Part shown: piece by piece, positions 12,785 through 23,769 of the stretch | How the letters are laid out: each line of letters starts with the position of its first letter | Position numbering within the stretch: position 1 is the stretch's first letter | Origin: Archivesica marissinica | Taxonomy: Eukaryota > Mollusca > Bivalvia > Venerida > Vesicomyidae | Length of the DNA stretch: 64,000 nt | Direction of reading: 5' to 3' | NCBI GenBank assembly: GCA_014843695.1 | Contig: CM026398.1 | Span: forward strand, 12,905,584-12,969,583 | Notes under the pieces: model-generated | Seen by the model: only the letters and a program-made list of their open reading frames with translations | Databases searched by the model: none | Told to the model about the DNA's origin: nothing | Translations under genes and position numbers: made by a program

Positions 12785-13127
12785 GGAGCTATCTATTAGG
12801 TTCTGTACTTGTTGGTGAAGGAGCTCTCTGTTAGGTTCTGTACTTGTTGGTGAAGGAGCTCTCTGTTAGGTTCTGTACTTGTTGGTGAAGGAGCTCTCTG
12901 TTAGGTTCTGTACCTGTTGGTGAAGGAGCTCTCTGTTAGGTTCTGTACTTGTTGGTGAAGGAGCTCTCTGTTAGGTTCTGTACTTGTTGGTGAAGGAGCT
13001 CTCAGTTAGGTTCTGTACTTGTTGGTGAAGGAGCTCTCTGTTAGGTTCTGTACTTGTTGGTGAAGGAGCTCTCTGTTAGGTTCTGTACTTGTTAGTGAAG
13101 GAGCTCTCTGTTAGGTTCTGTACTTGA
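12785..13127. repeat. 35 bp minisatellite array (~10 copies)
   Basis: Unit ggagctctctgttaggttct + gtacttgttggtgaa, very homogeneous. It lies immediately upstream of the recognisable part of the transposase pseudogene and may have expanded inside it. Confidence 0.93.
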
Positions 13128-13137
13128 TGTACTTCAG

Positions 13138-13727
13138 GAGCCATGATGGGAACAGAGTTGATGGTAGATGCTTCACCTGGCGCAGAGGGTACTGTTACCA
13201 CTTCTTGATGGTCCAATGGGAGAGTATTCCAGAATCACCTGGAGACCCATTTAGTCAGACATGCCTGGAAAGCGTCCACTTCTCCTTTTGTATGATGGTC
13301 ATCGGTCACATCTTTCACCATATATCATTGACTGGGCCATAAACCATGACATTATTTTGTATGTTTTGCCACCACATACATTCCCATATTTCACAGCCTA
13401 TGGATGTTGGGTGCTTTGGTCCTTTTGCCAAAATATACAGCACTGAATGTAAAAAGTTTCAGCGGAATACAGGTAGGGTGGTGGATAGGTACAGTGTGTG
13501 CTATATATCATGCAAATCATATGCATTTCTGTCACTAATTTGCAGTCCGCATTTTGCCATTCCAGCCAGAGGTGGTGGACACTGATTTATTGAAAAGAAC
13601 CAGTTGAGGTCTGAAATGCAGGCAGACACGTCAGGTGAACAAGACATGCAAGTAGATGACCATGAGTCAGTCCCATTTGCCTCAGATGCTGATGATGAAG
13701 TTACTTTATTCACATCATCCATTTAGA
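13138..13727 (+). pseudogene. pogo/DDE_1-type transposase, decayed
   Basis: Fragments of a DDE_1 endonuclease domain occur in order but in different frames: SPGAEGTVTTS then an in-frame stop, WSNGRVFQNHLETHLVRH, then RPLLLLYDGHRSH and INHDIILYVLPPHT, then SHISQPMDVGCFGP. YDGHRSH holds the second catalytic Asp; the LPPHT/S-H-x-x-QP-D-V-x-F-x-P block is the family signature following it. At least one stop and two frameshifts break it. An acidic tail (SGEQDMQVDDHESVPFASD, ending at 13727) fits the usual C-terminus. This family consists of Tc1/mariner-like pogo transposases that cut and paste DNA. The N-terminal DNA-binding part was not found. Confidence 0.75.
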
Positions 13728-13734
13728 AACTATT

Positions 13735-14150
13735 TAGTTTTAAGATTCGTTGTGTTGAATGTAGATCATTTCTTATCATAACTTCACGTAGCGTAGTACA
13801 GGGATTGCAACCACGACACTATATTTGTATGACCAAATTAGTCATACTATTTACATGTTGTATTCTCACACACAATCAAACAAACACATTTTTGAAGACA
13901 CGGCGATGTTCCCCACATTCGTGCATGTGCATTGGAGTACATGTTGCAATGTTATACTGGTAGGCCTACATGATGGACGTAATGGTTTTAATAGCAATGC
14001 AAAGTATTGCGAACTCCACTGACCCACTGACTCCGAAGTCAAAAGGGACTATGCCCTATTTGCCATGCGCAATATTCCGTATACAGATTTGACTTACTAT
14101 TTGACAAGTTAATGAACAAGAAGGGACTTTGAAATTGATCTCTCTACGAC
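13735..14150. other. Intron, no gene recognised
   Basis: Unique-looking sequence between the transposase remnant and the 48 bp array. Confidence 0.5.
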
Positions 14151-14159
14151 CGTGACATT

Positions 14160-15295
14160 GACATTGAATCCGACATCAAAATATTCCCTCTATCCACCAA
14201 ATAATCGCATACTATCCGATATCAAACGGTGTTCCCTCTATCCACCAAATAATCGCATACTATCCGATATCAAACGGTGTTCCCTCTACCTACCAAATAA
14301 TCGCATACTATCCGATATCAAACGGTGTTCCCTCTACCCACCAAATAATCGCATACTATCCAATATCAAACGGTGTTCCCTCTATCCACCAAATAATCGC
14401 ATACTATCCGATATCAAACGGTGTTCCCTCTACCTACCAAATAATCGCATACTATCCGATATCAAACGGTGTTCCCTCTATCCACCAAATAATCGCATAC
14501 TATCCGATATCAAACGTTCTTCCCTCTACACCAAATAATCGCACTATCCGATATCAAACGGTGTTCCCTCTATCCACCAAATAATCGCATACTATCCGAT
14601 ATCAAACGTTGTTCCCTCTATCCACCAAATAATCGCATACTATCCGATATCAAATGTTGCCTCCTACCAACAAATAATCGCATACTTTCGATATCAAACG
14701 GTGTTCCCTCTATCCACCAAATACGCTACTATCCGATATCAAACGGTGTTCCCTCTACCCACCAAATATCGCATATTATCCGATATCAAACGGTGTTCCC
14801 TCTACCCACCAAATAATCGCATATTATCCGATATCAAACGGTGTTCCCCCTAACAATAATCGCATATTATCGATATCAAACGGTGTCCCTCTACCACCAA
14901 ATAATCGCATACTATCGATATCAAACGGTGTTCCCTCTACCCACCAAATATCGCATAACTATCCGATATCAAACGGTGTTCCCTCTACCCACCAAATAAT
15001 CGCATACTATCCGATATCAAACGGTGTTCCCTCTACCCACCAAAATAACCACATACTATCCGATATCAAACGGTGTTCCCTCTACCCACCAAATAATCGC
15101 ATACTATCCGATATCAAACGGTGTTCCCTCTACCAACCAAATAATCGCATACTATCCGATATCAAACGGTGTTCCCTCTATCCACCAAATAATCGCATAC
15201 TATCCAATATCAAACGTTGTTCCCTCTATCCACCAAATAATCGCATACTATCCGATATAAAACGGTGTTCCCTCTACCCACCAAATAATCCCATG
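14160..15295. repeat. 48 bp minisatellite array (~23 copies)
   Basis: Unit caaataatcgcatactatcc + gatatcaaacggtgttccct + ctacccac. The centre (14640-14960) is full of small deletions whereas both flanks are regular. That could be age structure or local assembly/consensus error. Confidence 0.93.
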
Positions 15296-15369
15296 TTCAC
15301 TGATCTGAAACGGTTTTCAATGACGTGTTAGAGCCCTAGATCTTTGACCCAAAGGTCAACATAGATCAC

Positions 15370-15817
15370 TTACTGATTATGACACATATATATGACAGAC
15401 CGACGGAAGATGAATCGCCTAGTATTCTTCTACAAGGTGGTCGAGGGGCTGGTGCCAGCCTTCCCGTGCCAAGATTTTCTTACATCAGAAAGACCTAAAC
15501 GCAGAATCAAGCCAAAACAATATAAAGACTGTGTCGTAAAAAATGTGTTAGAAAACTATGTGAACAATAATTCAAAGTGTTTCGTTATAGAGCAGGGTAG
15601 AACAGACAAATATACAAACTCTTACTTCCCCAAAACTATAAAAGACTGGAACAAACTTGAAGATAGTTTTGTGTGCGCCAAATCAACTGAGAGCTTTAGG
15701 TCAGCTCTTTCAGCCACATTATTATAGACTCTCTCTCTCCGACGTGTACATGCCGAAAGGATTCTATGTCGTATCCATTCAGATTCAGATATATGAGGTT
15801 GACGGCTACACCAACGC
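15370..15817 (+). pseudogene. LINE (non-LTR retrotransposon) ORF2 C-terminus and 3' UTR, 5'-truncated
   Basis: The frame ending at 15727 encodes the last ~110 residues of a non-LTR reverse transcriptase ORF: RRKMNRLVFFYKVVEGLVPA near its start and YFPKTIKDWNKLED near its end, the conserved R-L-x-x-x-Y-K / F-P-x-T-I-x-D-W-N-x-L pattern found after the RT domain in CR1/RTE-X-like LINEs. It is followed by a 3' UTR which is interrupted at 15825 by the palindrome and resumes at 16841. The RT and endonuclease domains are missing, typical of 5' truncation on insertion. The exact clade cannot be assigned. Confidence 0.7.
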
Positions 15818-15825
15818 ACTTAGGC

Positions 15826-16832
15826 CACAGGGATTCGGCACGTTTTGGGGGTACTAGTATATATATTTAAGTACAGGGATTCTACTCTGTGGGCTGTCAG
15901 ATTTCGCATCGATCAGTAAAATGGCCCTATCTGAGACAATTTTGTACAAAGCTGTCCAAATATAACGCCTATCCCGAGTCTTTATATTGTTCTTCAAATA
16001 AAACACAACTTTAAGCTGCATGCATGTATACTTTGCAAACAATTGCCACAAACATTGGCCATAGCAGGTCACATTTCCGTACTAGGACACGGGTTCTGTC
16101 AGCAACAAAAAAAAATCTTCGTCGGGAGAGTTTTAACTGTGAATAACATTATCAATAAAATGTGTTTCCACTAACCTGTAGGTTTATTCGGCAAAAATGT
16201 ACGTCAAAAAGAGATTTCGTAGCATTTTCAATTTGTTTTGAAAAATTCTAAAGCGGCGCAATTCGCATTGAAACGAGCGTTGAAACGAGCGTTCTGATTG
16301 GATTATTAGAATGTAAACAAGATGTTTTTTTATATATGAAGAATAATCATAATCCAATCAGAACGCTCGTTTCAACGCTCGTTTCAATGCGAATTGCGCC
16401 GCTTTAGAATTTTTCAAAACAAATTGAAAATGCTATGAAATCTCTTTTTGACGTACATTTTTGCCGAATAAACCTACACGTTAGTGGAAACACATTTTAT
16501 TGATAATGTTATTCACAGTTAAAACTCTCCCGACGAAGATTTGTTTTTGTTGCTGACAGAACCCGTGTCCTAGTACGGAAATGTGACCTGCTATGGCCAA
16601 TGTTTGTGGCAATTGTTTGCAAAGTATACATGCATGCAGCTTAAAGTTGTGTTTTATCTGAAGAACAATATAAAGACTCGGGATAGGCGTTATATTTGGG
16701 CAGCTTTGTACAAAATTGTCTCAGATAGGGCCATTTTACTGATCGATGCGAAATCTGACAGCCCACAGAGTAGAATCCCTGTACTTAAATATATATATAT
16801 ACTAGTACCCCCAAACGTGCCGAATCCCTGTG
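15826..16832. mobile_element. ~1 kb palindromic (fold-back) transposon with 8 bp TSD
   Basis: Two ~480 bp arms (15826-16308 and 16350-16832) are near-perfect reverse complements around a ~40 bp loop. It begins cacagggattcggcacg and ends cgtgccgaatccctgtg. It is flanked exactly by the direct repeat acttaggc at 15818-15825 and 16833-16840. An 8 bp duplication and CA-G-G-G-like ends fit a hAT-type non-autonomous element. A short tandem (acgagcgttgaa) lies near the loop. The same 72-codon frame appears in both arms; it is a by-product of symmetry. Confidence 0.82.
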
Positions 16833-16840
16833 ACTTAGGC

Positions 16841-17190
16841 TACATCATATCAGACGATAAGGATATTTTAAATTCTGGTCTATCGTGACCTTGGCATTCG
16901 TATTGACTCGGTAATCAATTGAATGTTAGCGGTGACAGTAATTGTGAAACATGTTATAAAAGAAATTCCATTCATAGACGAATTGTTGCCTGCTACAAAT
17001 ATTTGAATTATTTATAGCCTTTATTTTACCCAGCATGCCGCGAGTTCAAATAGTAGCACGTACATGTAAATATGATTGGTGAGTGGATGATTATGTCTGA
17101 TGAAGAAGCAGTTGTAAAACATGGCTGGGGTAGCTTGTAAATGTATTTAAATCTTAATTATAATTTAATAATTAAATAATATATTTCTAA
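16841..17190. other. LINE 3' UTR remainder and intron
   Basis: Continues the LINE 3' sequence from acttaggc for an unknown distance, then AT-rich intron up to the donor of the exon at 17201. Confidence 0.4.
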
Positions 17191-17200
17191 CGGTACTTAC

Positions 17201-17275
17201 ATTTCTTTTATAACAGATATAAATTCAGAGAAGGATTCATACGGAATTTCCATCAGCTTGTTGTTGTCCATGTTT
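17201..17275 (-). CDS. LRR gene, exon 6 (one leucine-rich repeat)
   Basis: 75 nt exon, a 25-residue LRR beginning NMDNNKLMEIPYESF. Acceptor ggttttttttcccag, donor GTAAGT, phase 2/2. It is one residue longer than the 24-residue repeats before it, which is within normal LRR variation. Junction codon to exon 7 is ATA (Ile). The downstream intron (about 5 kb) contains the 1 kb palindrome, a LINE fragment, the 48 bp and 35 bp arrays and a transposase pseudogene. Confidence 0.75.
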
Positions 17276-17385
17276 CTGGGAAAAAAACCAGAAATAAAAA
17301 GTTGTTAGTTTTATAATTTGACGTAATTAAGGCCAAGGTAAATTAATAGTGTCACAGTTTGTAATAATAGGTCTTATTTGTGTGA

Positions 17386-17666
17386 TTTACGTTTATTTAT
17401 CGTCGCTACCGGTTGCCCATATGAGCGCCGCCTCCTGAAGAGATTAGTCATTTTAGATTTTGGAGGACAGTGCATGATACAGACAGAGACCCATTCCAGA
17501 GTATCTTCTGGTTCATTTACGTGCACGGTGTAAAGCACCGACACGAGACCTCGGTTTAACGTCCCATCTGAAAGACTGTTAATTTTATTAGGGTCAGACG
17601 GGGGATCGAACCTGCGATCCCTGGATTACCAGTCCAACGTGTTACCACTGAACTACAAGTTCGTCT
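17386..17666 (-). mobile_element. SINE family 1 (Thr-like tRNA head), near full length
   Basis: Sense reading: a tRNA-like head with A box tagttcagtggtaacac and B box ggttcgatcccc, an anticodon-like loop ctGGTaa, a body with gtgtcggtgctttacaccgt and cacgtaaa, and the tail agcgacgataaataaacgta. About 280 bp. Further copies: 18310, 20760, 23496, 31116, 49181, split 49771/60446, and 62169. Confidence 0.85.
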
Positions 17667-17925
17667 TAACATAGTTCTTAGGTGTCGTATGTCAAACAAA
17701 TGCGTTAACATCGCGCATGGGTCAAACATCGGTTACGTTTTTATGTTGTTTATATTGTTTTTATATTATCCTAAAACGTATATTTGTATGTTTTAGGCCA
17801 ACTGTAGGAAATAAAGTATATATGAACCTACGCCAGGATTGTGGTATAGTAACCCATGTGTTAATAGTATAGTCTCATATATGCAAACTATATCATCAAT
17901 CATCCTGGAAAACTACATAGCCATT

Positions 17926-18158
17926 AGTTTATACAAATTTATTTTAGCTCGATTGCGAAACAAGTTCTTTCAACTTATATTAATCACTCTCGAGACCTCA
18001 TTCTTGATGGAATCCATCGCCATGAAGGAGAGAGAAGAGGCAATGTGGAATTTAAATGCCTTGCTTAAGGGCACAATCGTAACAGCTCCAGCGGGGCTCG
18101 AACTCCGGACCTTTCGCTCCTGAAGCGAACGCGCATCCACTGCGCTATCACGACGTCC
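17926..18158 (-). mobile_element. SINE family 2 (Leu-like tRNA head) with 11 bp TSD
   Basis: Sense reading: A box gatagcgcagtggatgcgcg, anticodon stem ttcgc/gcgaa with loop ttCAGgt, B box gagttcgagcccc, body with caaggcatttaaattccaca, and tail aacttgtttcgcaatcgagc. It is flanked by exact 11 bp direct repeats acatagccatt at 17915-17925 and 18159-18169, which fixes its ends. Confidence 0.9.
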
Positions 18159-18309
18159 ACATAGCCATTCAATTTGAAAGAAATAGTAGAACATTTCATG
18201 TACTGCCTTATCAAAATCATATTTATTTTTGAAAACTTTAAAAACAGCTTACTCTCCAGATGGGAAAATAACTTTCAACACAACAATAGCCTCCTATATG
18301 TGTGTGTGC

Positions 18310-18524
18310 TTTACGTTTATTTATCGTCGCTACCGGTTGCCCATATGAATGAAGCCTCCTGAAGAGATTAGTCATTTTAGAGTTTCGGAGGATAGTGTAA
18401 TGATACAGACAGAGACCCATTCCAGAGTCTCCTCTGGTTCTTTTACGTGCACAGTGTACAGCACCGACACGAGACCTCGGTTTAAAATCCCATCTGAAAG
18501 ACTGAAAGACTACAGATCCGTCTG
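18310..18524 (-). mobile_element. SINE family 1, head deleted internally
   Basis: Tail and body match the family, but the sequence jumps from catctgaaagac to ctacagatccgtc, so both Pol III boxes are lost. A dead copy. Confidence 0.8.
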
Positions 18525-18654
18525 TTGCCTCGTATTTATGATTAGTTTTTATATATGATATATATGCATATATATGTTTCCTTTAATTTGTAACTCAAAT
18601 AAAAGGAAACATAATAAAGAGGTGTATTGTATAAAAGAATTAAAAGAAATTAAT

Positions 18655-19835
18655 GAAACTAAATATATCCCAGTTAAATATATCCCAGTTAAATATATAA
18701 CCAGTTAAATATATAACCAGTTAAATATATCCCAGTTAAATATACCCCAGTTAAATATATCCCAGTTAAATATATCCCAGTTAAATATATCCCAGTTAAA
18801 TATACCCCAGTTAAATATATCCCAGTTAAATATATCCCAGTTAAATATATAACCAGTTAAATATATCCCAGTTAAATATATAACCAGTTAAATATATCCC
18901 AGTTAAATATATCCCAGTTAAATATGTCCCAGTTAAATATAACCCAGTTAAATATACCCCAGTTAAATATATCCCAGTTAAATATGTCCCAGTTAAATAT
19001 ATCCCAGTTAAATATGTCCCAGTTAAATATATCCCAGTTAAATATATCCCAGTTAAATATATCCCAGTTAAATATACCCCAGTTAAATATATAACCAGTT
19101 AAATATATCCCAGTTAAATATATAACCAGTTAAATATATCCAAGTTAAATATATCCCAGTTAAATATATCCCAGTTAAATATATCCCAGTTAAATATATC
19201 CCTGTCAAATATATCCCAGTTAAATATATCCCAGTTAAATATATCCCAGTTAAATATATAACCAGTTAAATATATCCCAGTTAAATATATAACCAGTTAA
19301 ATATATCCCAGTTAAATATATAACCAGTTAATTATATCCCAGTTAAATATATCCCAGTTAAATATATAACCAGTTAAATATATCCCAGTTAAATATATAA
19401 CCAGTTAAATATATCCCAGTTAAATATGTTTTGTTATCCCAGTTAAATATATAACCAGTTAAATATATCCCAGTTAAATATATAACCAGTTAAATATATC
19501 CCAGTTAAATATATAACCAGTTAAATATATCCCAGTTTTATAATATATTCCCAGTTAAATATTATCCAAGTTATATATTACCAGTTAAATATATAACCAG
19601 TTAAATATAGTTATACCAGTTATATATATCCAGTTTAATATATATCCAGTTAAATATATAACCAGTTAAATATATCCCAGTTAAATATATACCAGTTATA
19701 TATACCAGTTAAATATATACCAGTTAAATATATAACCAGTTAAATATATACCAGTTAAATATATCCCAGTTAAATATATAACCAGTTAAATATATCCCAG
19801 TTAAATATATACCAGTTAAATATACCCCAGTTAAA
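18655..19835. repeat. 15/16 bp minisatellite array (~78 copies)
   Basis: Mixture of taaatatatcccagt (15 bp) and taaatatataaccagt (16 bp) units. The right end (19530-19835) is degenerate. Confidence 0.95.
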
Positions 19836-20157
19836 TTTAGAGCAGTTATGTATATGTAGGTTCGTCCGAGATAAAATGTAACGCAGTATATAATATACTT
19901 AGGTTGTGTTAGTTCTAACGTGATTTAGGTTATACATTGATATTCATACATACTATACGATTTCATACTTCACACATACTCATTAACACCATTGTCAATA
20001 TAATATAGGATTAATATAGAGAGGAATTAATATAGTTTTCTGAAAACTTGTTTTCCAATCCAAACCATTCACAATTTATGTAATTTGTGACATTGTTTGT
20101 GTTATACATTTAATTTATTGGAATAAATACTGTTTAAACCAATATAATATACTCTTA

Positions 20158-20403
20158 GTTTAAACGTTATTTATTTTACAACGATTGCGAAACAAGCTTT
20201 ATCAACTTATATTAATCACTCTCGTTGGTGCGGATGAAAGCGTAAATGTGGTAATTCGTGGGAGGAAACCGGAGTACCCGGAGAAAACCCACCTGTCCGA
20301 TATGGTGACCACCGTACCATCTCACATACTTCCCGGTCCGAGGATCGAACACGGGTTGCATTGGTGAGAAGCGAGCGCGCTAACCACTGCGCTAATCGGA
20401 CAA
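20158..20403 (-). mobile_element. SINE family 3 (Nin-DC-like core), full length
   Basis: Sense reading: gtccgattagcgcagtggtt (A box), ggttcg/tgttcgatcctcgg (B box), the core motif ggagtacccggagaaaaccc in antisense, and a tail aacttgtttcgcaatcgttg shared with family 2. It is the only complete copy in the window. Confidence 0.82.
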
Positions 20404-20577
20404 CTAATACACTTAAGAAATGACTTAGAAAATCAGTTATCAACCTCGATCAACCAACCTCGATCAACCTCGAACAACTCGATTAGATCGTGGTTGAACT
20501 AATTAGCAGCTGTTTCTGGGAATGGAAAACACACATATAATTAATAAAGAAATGGCTATTTGCTTTATTTATCTCAC

Positions 20578-20649
20578 ATTTTGCTTAACCTAAGAACAGC
20601 CACAAACGCGTCATCAGCAATATACTTCAGTCGATTGTCGAACAAGAAA
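20578..20649 (-). CDS. LRR gene, exon 5 (one leucine-rich repeat)
   Basis: 72 nt exon, one 24-residue LRR beginning FLFDNRLKYIADDAF and ending V-A-V-L-R-L-S-K. Acceptor ttatttattttcag. Donor GTGAGA was preferred over an internal GTTAAG 12 nt earlier, because only the former keeps the 72 nt length and phase 2 shared by its neighbours. Junction codon to exon 6 is ATA (Ile). The 15/16 bp array and three SINE copies lie in the downstream intron. Confidence 0.75.
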
Positions 20650-20759
20650 CTGAAAATAAATAAAAAATATTAAATAACTTCAGGTAAGTATTTCATTCTT
20701 TGAGCTAAGGACATAGATACAGCCTTGGTGTTGTTTGTTTTTGTGGTATGTGTGTGTGT

Positions 20760-21040
20760 TTTACGTTTATTATCGTCGCTACCGGTTGCCCATATGAGCG
20801 ATGTCTCCTGGAGAGATTAGTCATTTTAGATGTTTGAAGGATAGTGCAATGATACAGACAGAGACCCATTGCAGATTCTCTTCTGGTTCTTGTACGTGCA
20901 CGGTGTAAAGCACCGACACCAGACCTCGGTTTAAAGTCACATCTGAAAGACTGTTAACTGTATTAGGGTCAGAGGGGGATCGAACCTGCAATCCCTGGAT
21001 TACCAGTCTAGCGTGTTACCACTGGACTACAGATCCGTCC
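20760..21040 (-). mobile_element. SINE family 1, near full length
   Basis: Complete head (gacggatctgtagtccagtg in sense), B box ggttcgatcccc with one change, body and tail. Confidence 0.82.
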
Positions 21041-21365
21041 TGTGGTATAGCGTCGCACCAACCAATATTTAATATTCCACTAGATTACTGCAATAAACCC
21101 CATTATTTTGATGATATGCCAACGAAAAGTTAAACGCAACTTCCGGTTATAAAGTAGGGCATAGGTCAACTATTCTGGCCTCGATTTGAATTCTAGCATT
21201 GCAGACGAACATTTCTAAAAATACATTCTACCTGTTCCAGCGCGGGGATTGAAACTGAACTGTGGTAAGTATTACAATGCTTTACGGAACTATTTATATC
21301 AGGAGTAAACATCTAATCATACCTCCGTAGAATAAAGCTACCACAGTAACAAAAACGATTATGTT

Positions 21366-21590
21366 TGCCAGTGGCGTCCGTGGTCCAGTGGTAGAGCGTC
21401 GGATTTGGAATCAAACGGTCCCGGGTTCGATACTCGGTCAGGCCACGTATGTAGTGTCATTGAGCAAGGCACCTCACACACATTGCTTAGTACTGTTTAA
21501 CCACTTAGGTCGGCTAAGCCTGCCCAGGAAAAAACATGTCTAGGTCCCCGCAAGGGGTTTGACATTAATGGAACATAAATATTGAGCCTT
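21366..21590 (+). mobile_element. SINE family 4 (tRNA-derived)
   Basis: The head ccgtggtccagtggtagagc (A box) and cccgggttcgatact (B box) is followed by attgagcaaggcacctcaca, a post-head block related to family 2, then a distinct tail. The anticodon arm does not pair well and there is no matching acceptor stem, so this is not a functional tRNA gene. Confidence 0.65.
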
Positions 21591-21599
21591 ATTACACCT

Positions 21600-21985
21600 C
21601 AAAGATTAGCAGTAGCATCCGTACGCTGTAGTAAATAGTCCCTGATATTCAAATAACTCGCCGCAAAGATAGCAGTAGCATCCGTACGCTGTAGTAAATA
21701 GTCCCTGATATTCAAATAACTCGCCGCAAAGATAGCAGTAGCATCCGTACGCTGTAGTAAATAGTCCCTGATATTCAAATAACTCGCCGCAAAGATAGCA
21801 GTAGCATCCGTACGCTGTAGTAAATAGTCCCCTGATATTCAAATAACTCGCCGCAAAGATAGCAGTAGCATCCGTACGCTGTAGTAAATAGTCCCTGATA
21901 TTCAAATAACTCGCCGCAAAGATAGCAGTAGCATCCGTACGCTGTAGTAAATAGTCCCTGATATTCAAATAACTCGCCGCAAATA
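21600..21985. repeat. 63 bp minisatellite array (6 copies)
   Basis: Unit agcagtagcatccgtacgct + gtagtaaatagtccctgata + ttcaaataactcgccgcaaa + gat. Copies are almost identical (one C insertion near 21830), so the expansion is recent. Confidence 0.95.
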
Positions 21986-21989
21986 AACG

Positions 21990-23095
21990 ACACGATATTA
22001 TTAAACACTATCTGCAGCATAGTTGACATTTTATTGATTTAAACAGTTGTTTTTCAACAAATAAAGCATTTTAATAAAGAAAATTAATTGCAAATAAATT
22101 AAATAATAATAATAAAAAAAAAATTAAAAAAATTAAATAAAAGAGAACAAAAACAAATAAAGCATGAACACAAACTATATAATTATGTATTTATACTATA
22201 TATATGCATTTGGCCATTTGCAAATTATATTTATGTGAAATATAGGCAAAGTCAATTAAAAAAAATAGACAATACATAGTTATATATGTAATCAATATGT
22301 AATCATACAAAATCAACATATTTACATACATAGTTTATATGATTAGACAAGATAGACTGATGGTGGAACAGCGTTGTAGCGTTGCACAGTATTCAGAATG
22401 TGCACATGGAGTGATTTGGAGAAAATAGCAATTAAGAACAGTTATAAATGCGTATGTTTTCTATATGTTTGTGCTAGCTTACATACTATTTATGTTATAT
22501 TATGTGTGTTCTCATGTGATTGGAAAGTTGAATGGAATTTAATTAATGAATCTATGTATATGTCATGTAATATTAATCTACAAAGCCGCTCTGAATTAAA
22601 TAAATGGATGCGTTCTGATTTACAAATAAGACCACATGTTAAATTTATAATATTTAACATTTAACATTGAATATGGTTACGAAGGGTTTACTACTCGGCC
22701 ATGTTATACAACTTTGCAACAACTTCAATTTTGTATGTTTGGTTTTGTGTTTTGTTGTGTCTTTTGACCTTCTCCTTGTTAGAAATAAAGAACTATTTTG
22801 CTTTAATTATAAGACACATATCAGATAAATATTATATGTATTTACACATAGATATAAATATAAATGGCTGTGGGAGCTCATTTGTATAAAATGTATGCTT
22901 TATGTTTGCACTGTTCGCTAACTGTATATAATATGTATATATGTCCTCATGGGCTTGACAGCCTATTGGAATTTAATAAAAAAATAAACTAAACTATGAT
23001 TAGCCATATACTATACATTTTCTTAACTCCATACCTTCTATAAATTAATTTGCTACTTGTGTGTGTTTTTAAAACATATTATATACAATACAACG
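21990..23095 (+). other. AT-rich intron with possible retroposon 3' end
   Basis: No coding exon found. The segment to 22995 ends cctattggaatttaataaaa + aaataaactaa, which looks like the 3' end and A-rich tail of a plus-strand LINE-type retroposon; no RT motif is visible. Confidence 0.3.
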
Positions 23096-23219
23096 TCTAA
23101 GGTCGCACCAACAGCGTTGTCATAATGCAAATAGTCAGCTAGCCCACGTGTACCAATTCTCGACAGCTACCAATTCTCGACTAATATTCTCCAATATTTA
23201 ATTGTTAATGGAAACTTAC

Positions 23220-23291
23220 AGTGTTTTTAGATTTGGCAGGTTACAGAATACCGATGAATTGAGCTCCACAATGAAATTGTTGCCGAGGTTA
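23220..23291 (-). CDS. LRR gene, exon 4 (one leucine-rich repeat)
   Basis: 72 nt exon, one 24-residue LRR beginning NLGNNFIVELNSSVF and ending N-L-P-N-L-K-T-L. It is the best match to the typical LRR consensus of the set. Acceptor tatattttcag, donor GTAAGT, phase 2/2; junction codon to exon 5 CTT (Leu). One Cys lies directly after the conserved Phe; it is unpaired within the repeat. The downstream intron contains LINE-like 3' sequence, the 63 bp array and SINEs. Confidence 0.8.
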
Positions 23292-23495
23292 CTGAAAATA
23301 TAAACAGGCAATGATACTAAATAACGTTATATTCACGACAACATGTTGTCCCCTATTAATGCTAAATAACGTTATATTCACGACAACATGTTGTCCCCTA
23401 TTAACCTATGTTTCATTGTTTCGCGGACATCGTTTTGGTCTCGACATGGTGACGTATGACTCATCTTTAAAATGGATACAGCAATTCACAACTGC

Positions 23496-23738
23496 GCAGG
23501 TTCGATCCCCCGTCTGACCCTAATAAAATTAACAGTCTTTCAGATGGGACGTTAGACCGAGGTCTCGTGTCGGTGCTTTACACCGTGCACGTAATAGAAC
23601 CAGAAGAGACTCTGGAATGGGTCTCTCTCTGTATCATTGCACTATCCTCCAAAAATCTAAAAAATGACTAATCTCTTCAGGGGGCGTCGCTCATATGGGC
23701 AACCGGTAGCGACGATAAATAAACCTAAAACACACACA
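23496..23738 (+). mobile_element. SINE family 1, 5'-truncated
   Basis: Starts at the B box (ggttcgatcccccgtctgac) and runs through body and tail, followed by (CA)n at 23735-23746. Confidence 0.8.
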
Positions 23739-23746
23739 CACACACA
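23735..23746. repeat. (CA)n microsatellite
   Basis: A short CA run directly at the tail of the SINE, as is common for SINE 3' ends. Confidence 0.8.
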
Positions 23747-23769
23747 TGCGGATCGAATGCCAATTCAGC

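Noticed and set aside
15854..16888. Two nearly identical 72-codon frames facing each other
   Set aside because: They lie in the two arms of the palindrome; identity follows from the symmetry and no domain is recognisable.
21368..21450. tRNA gene on the plus strand
   Set aside because: A and B boxes are good but acceptor and anticodon stems do not pair and the sequence continues into a SINE body.
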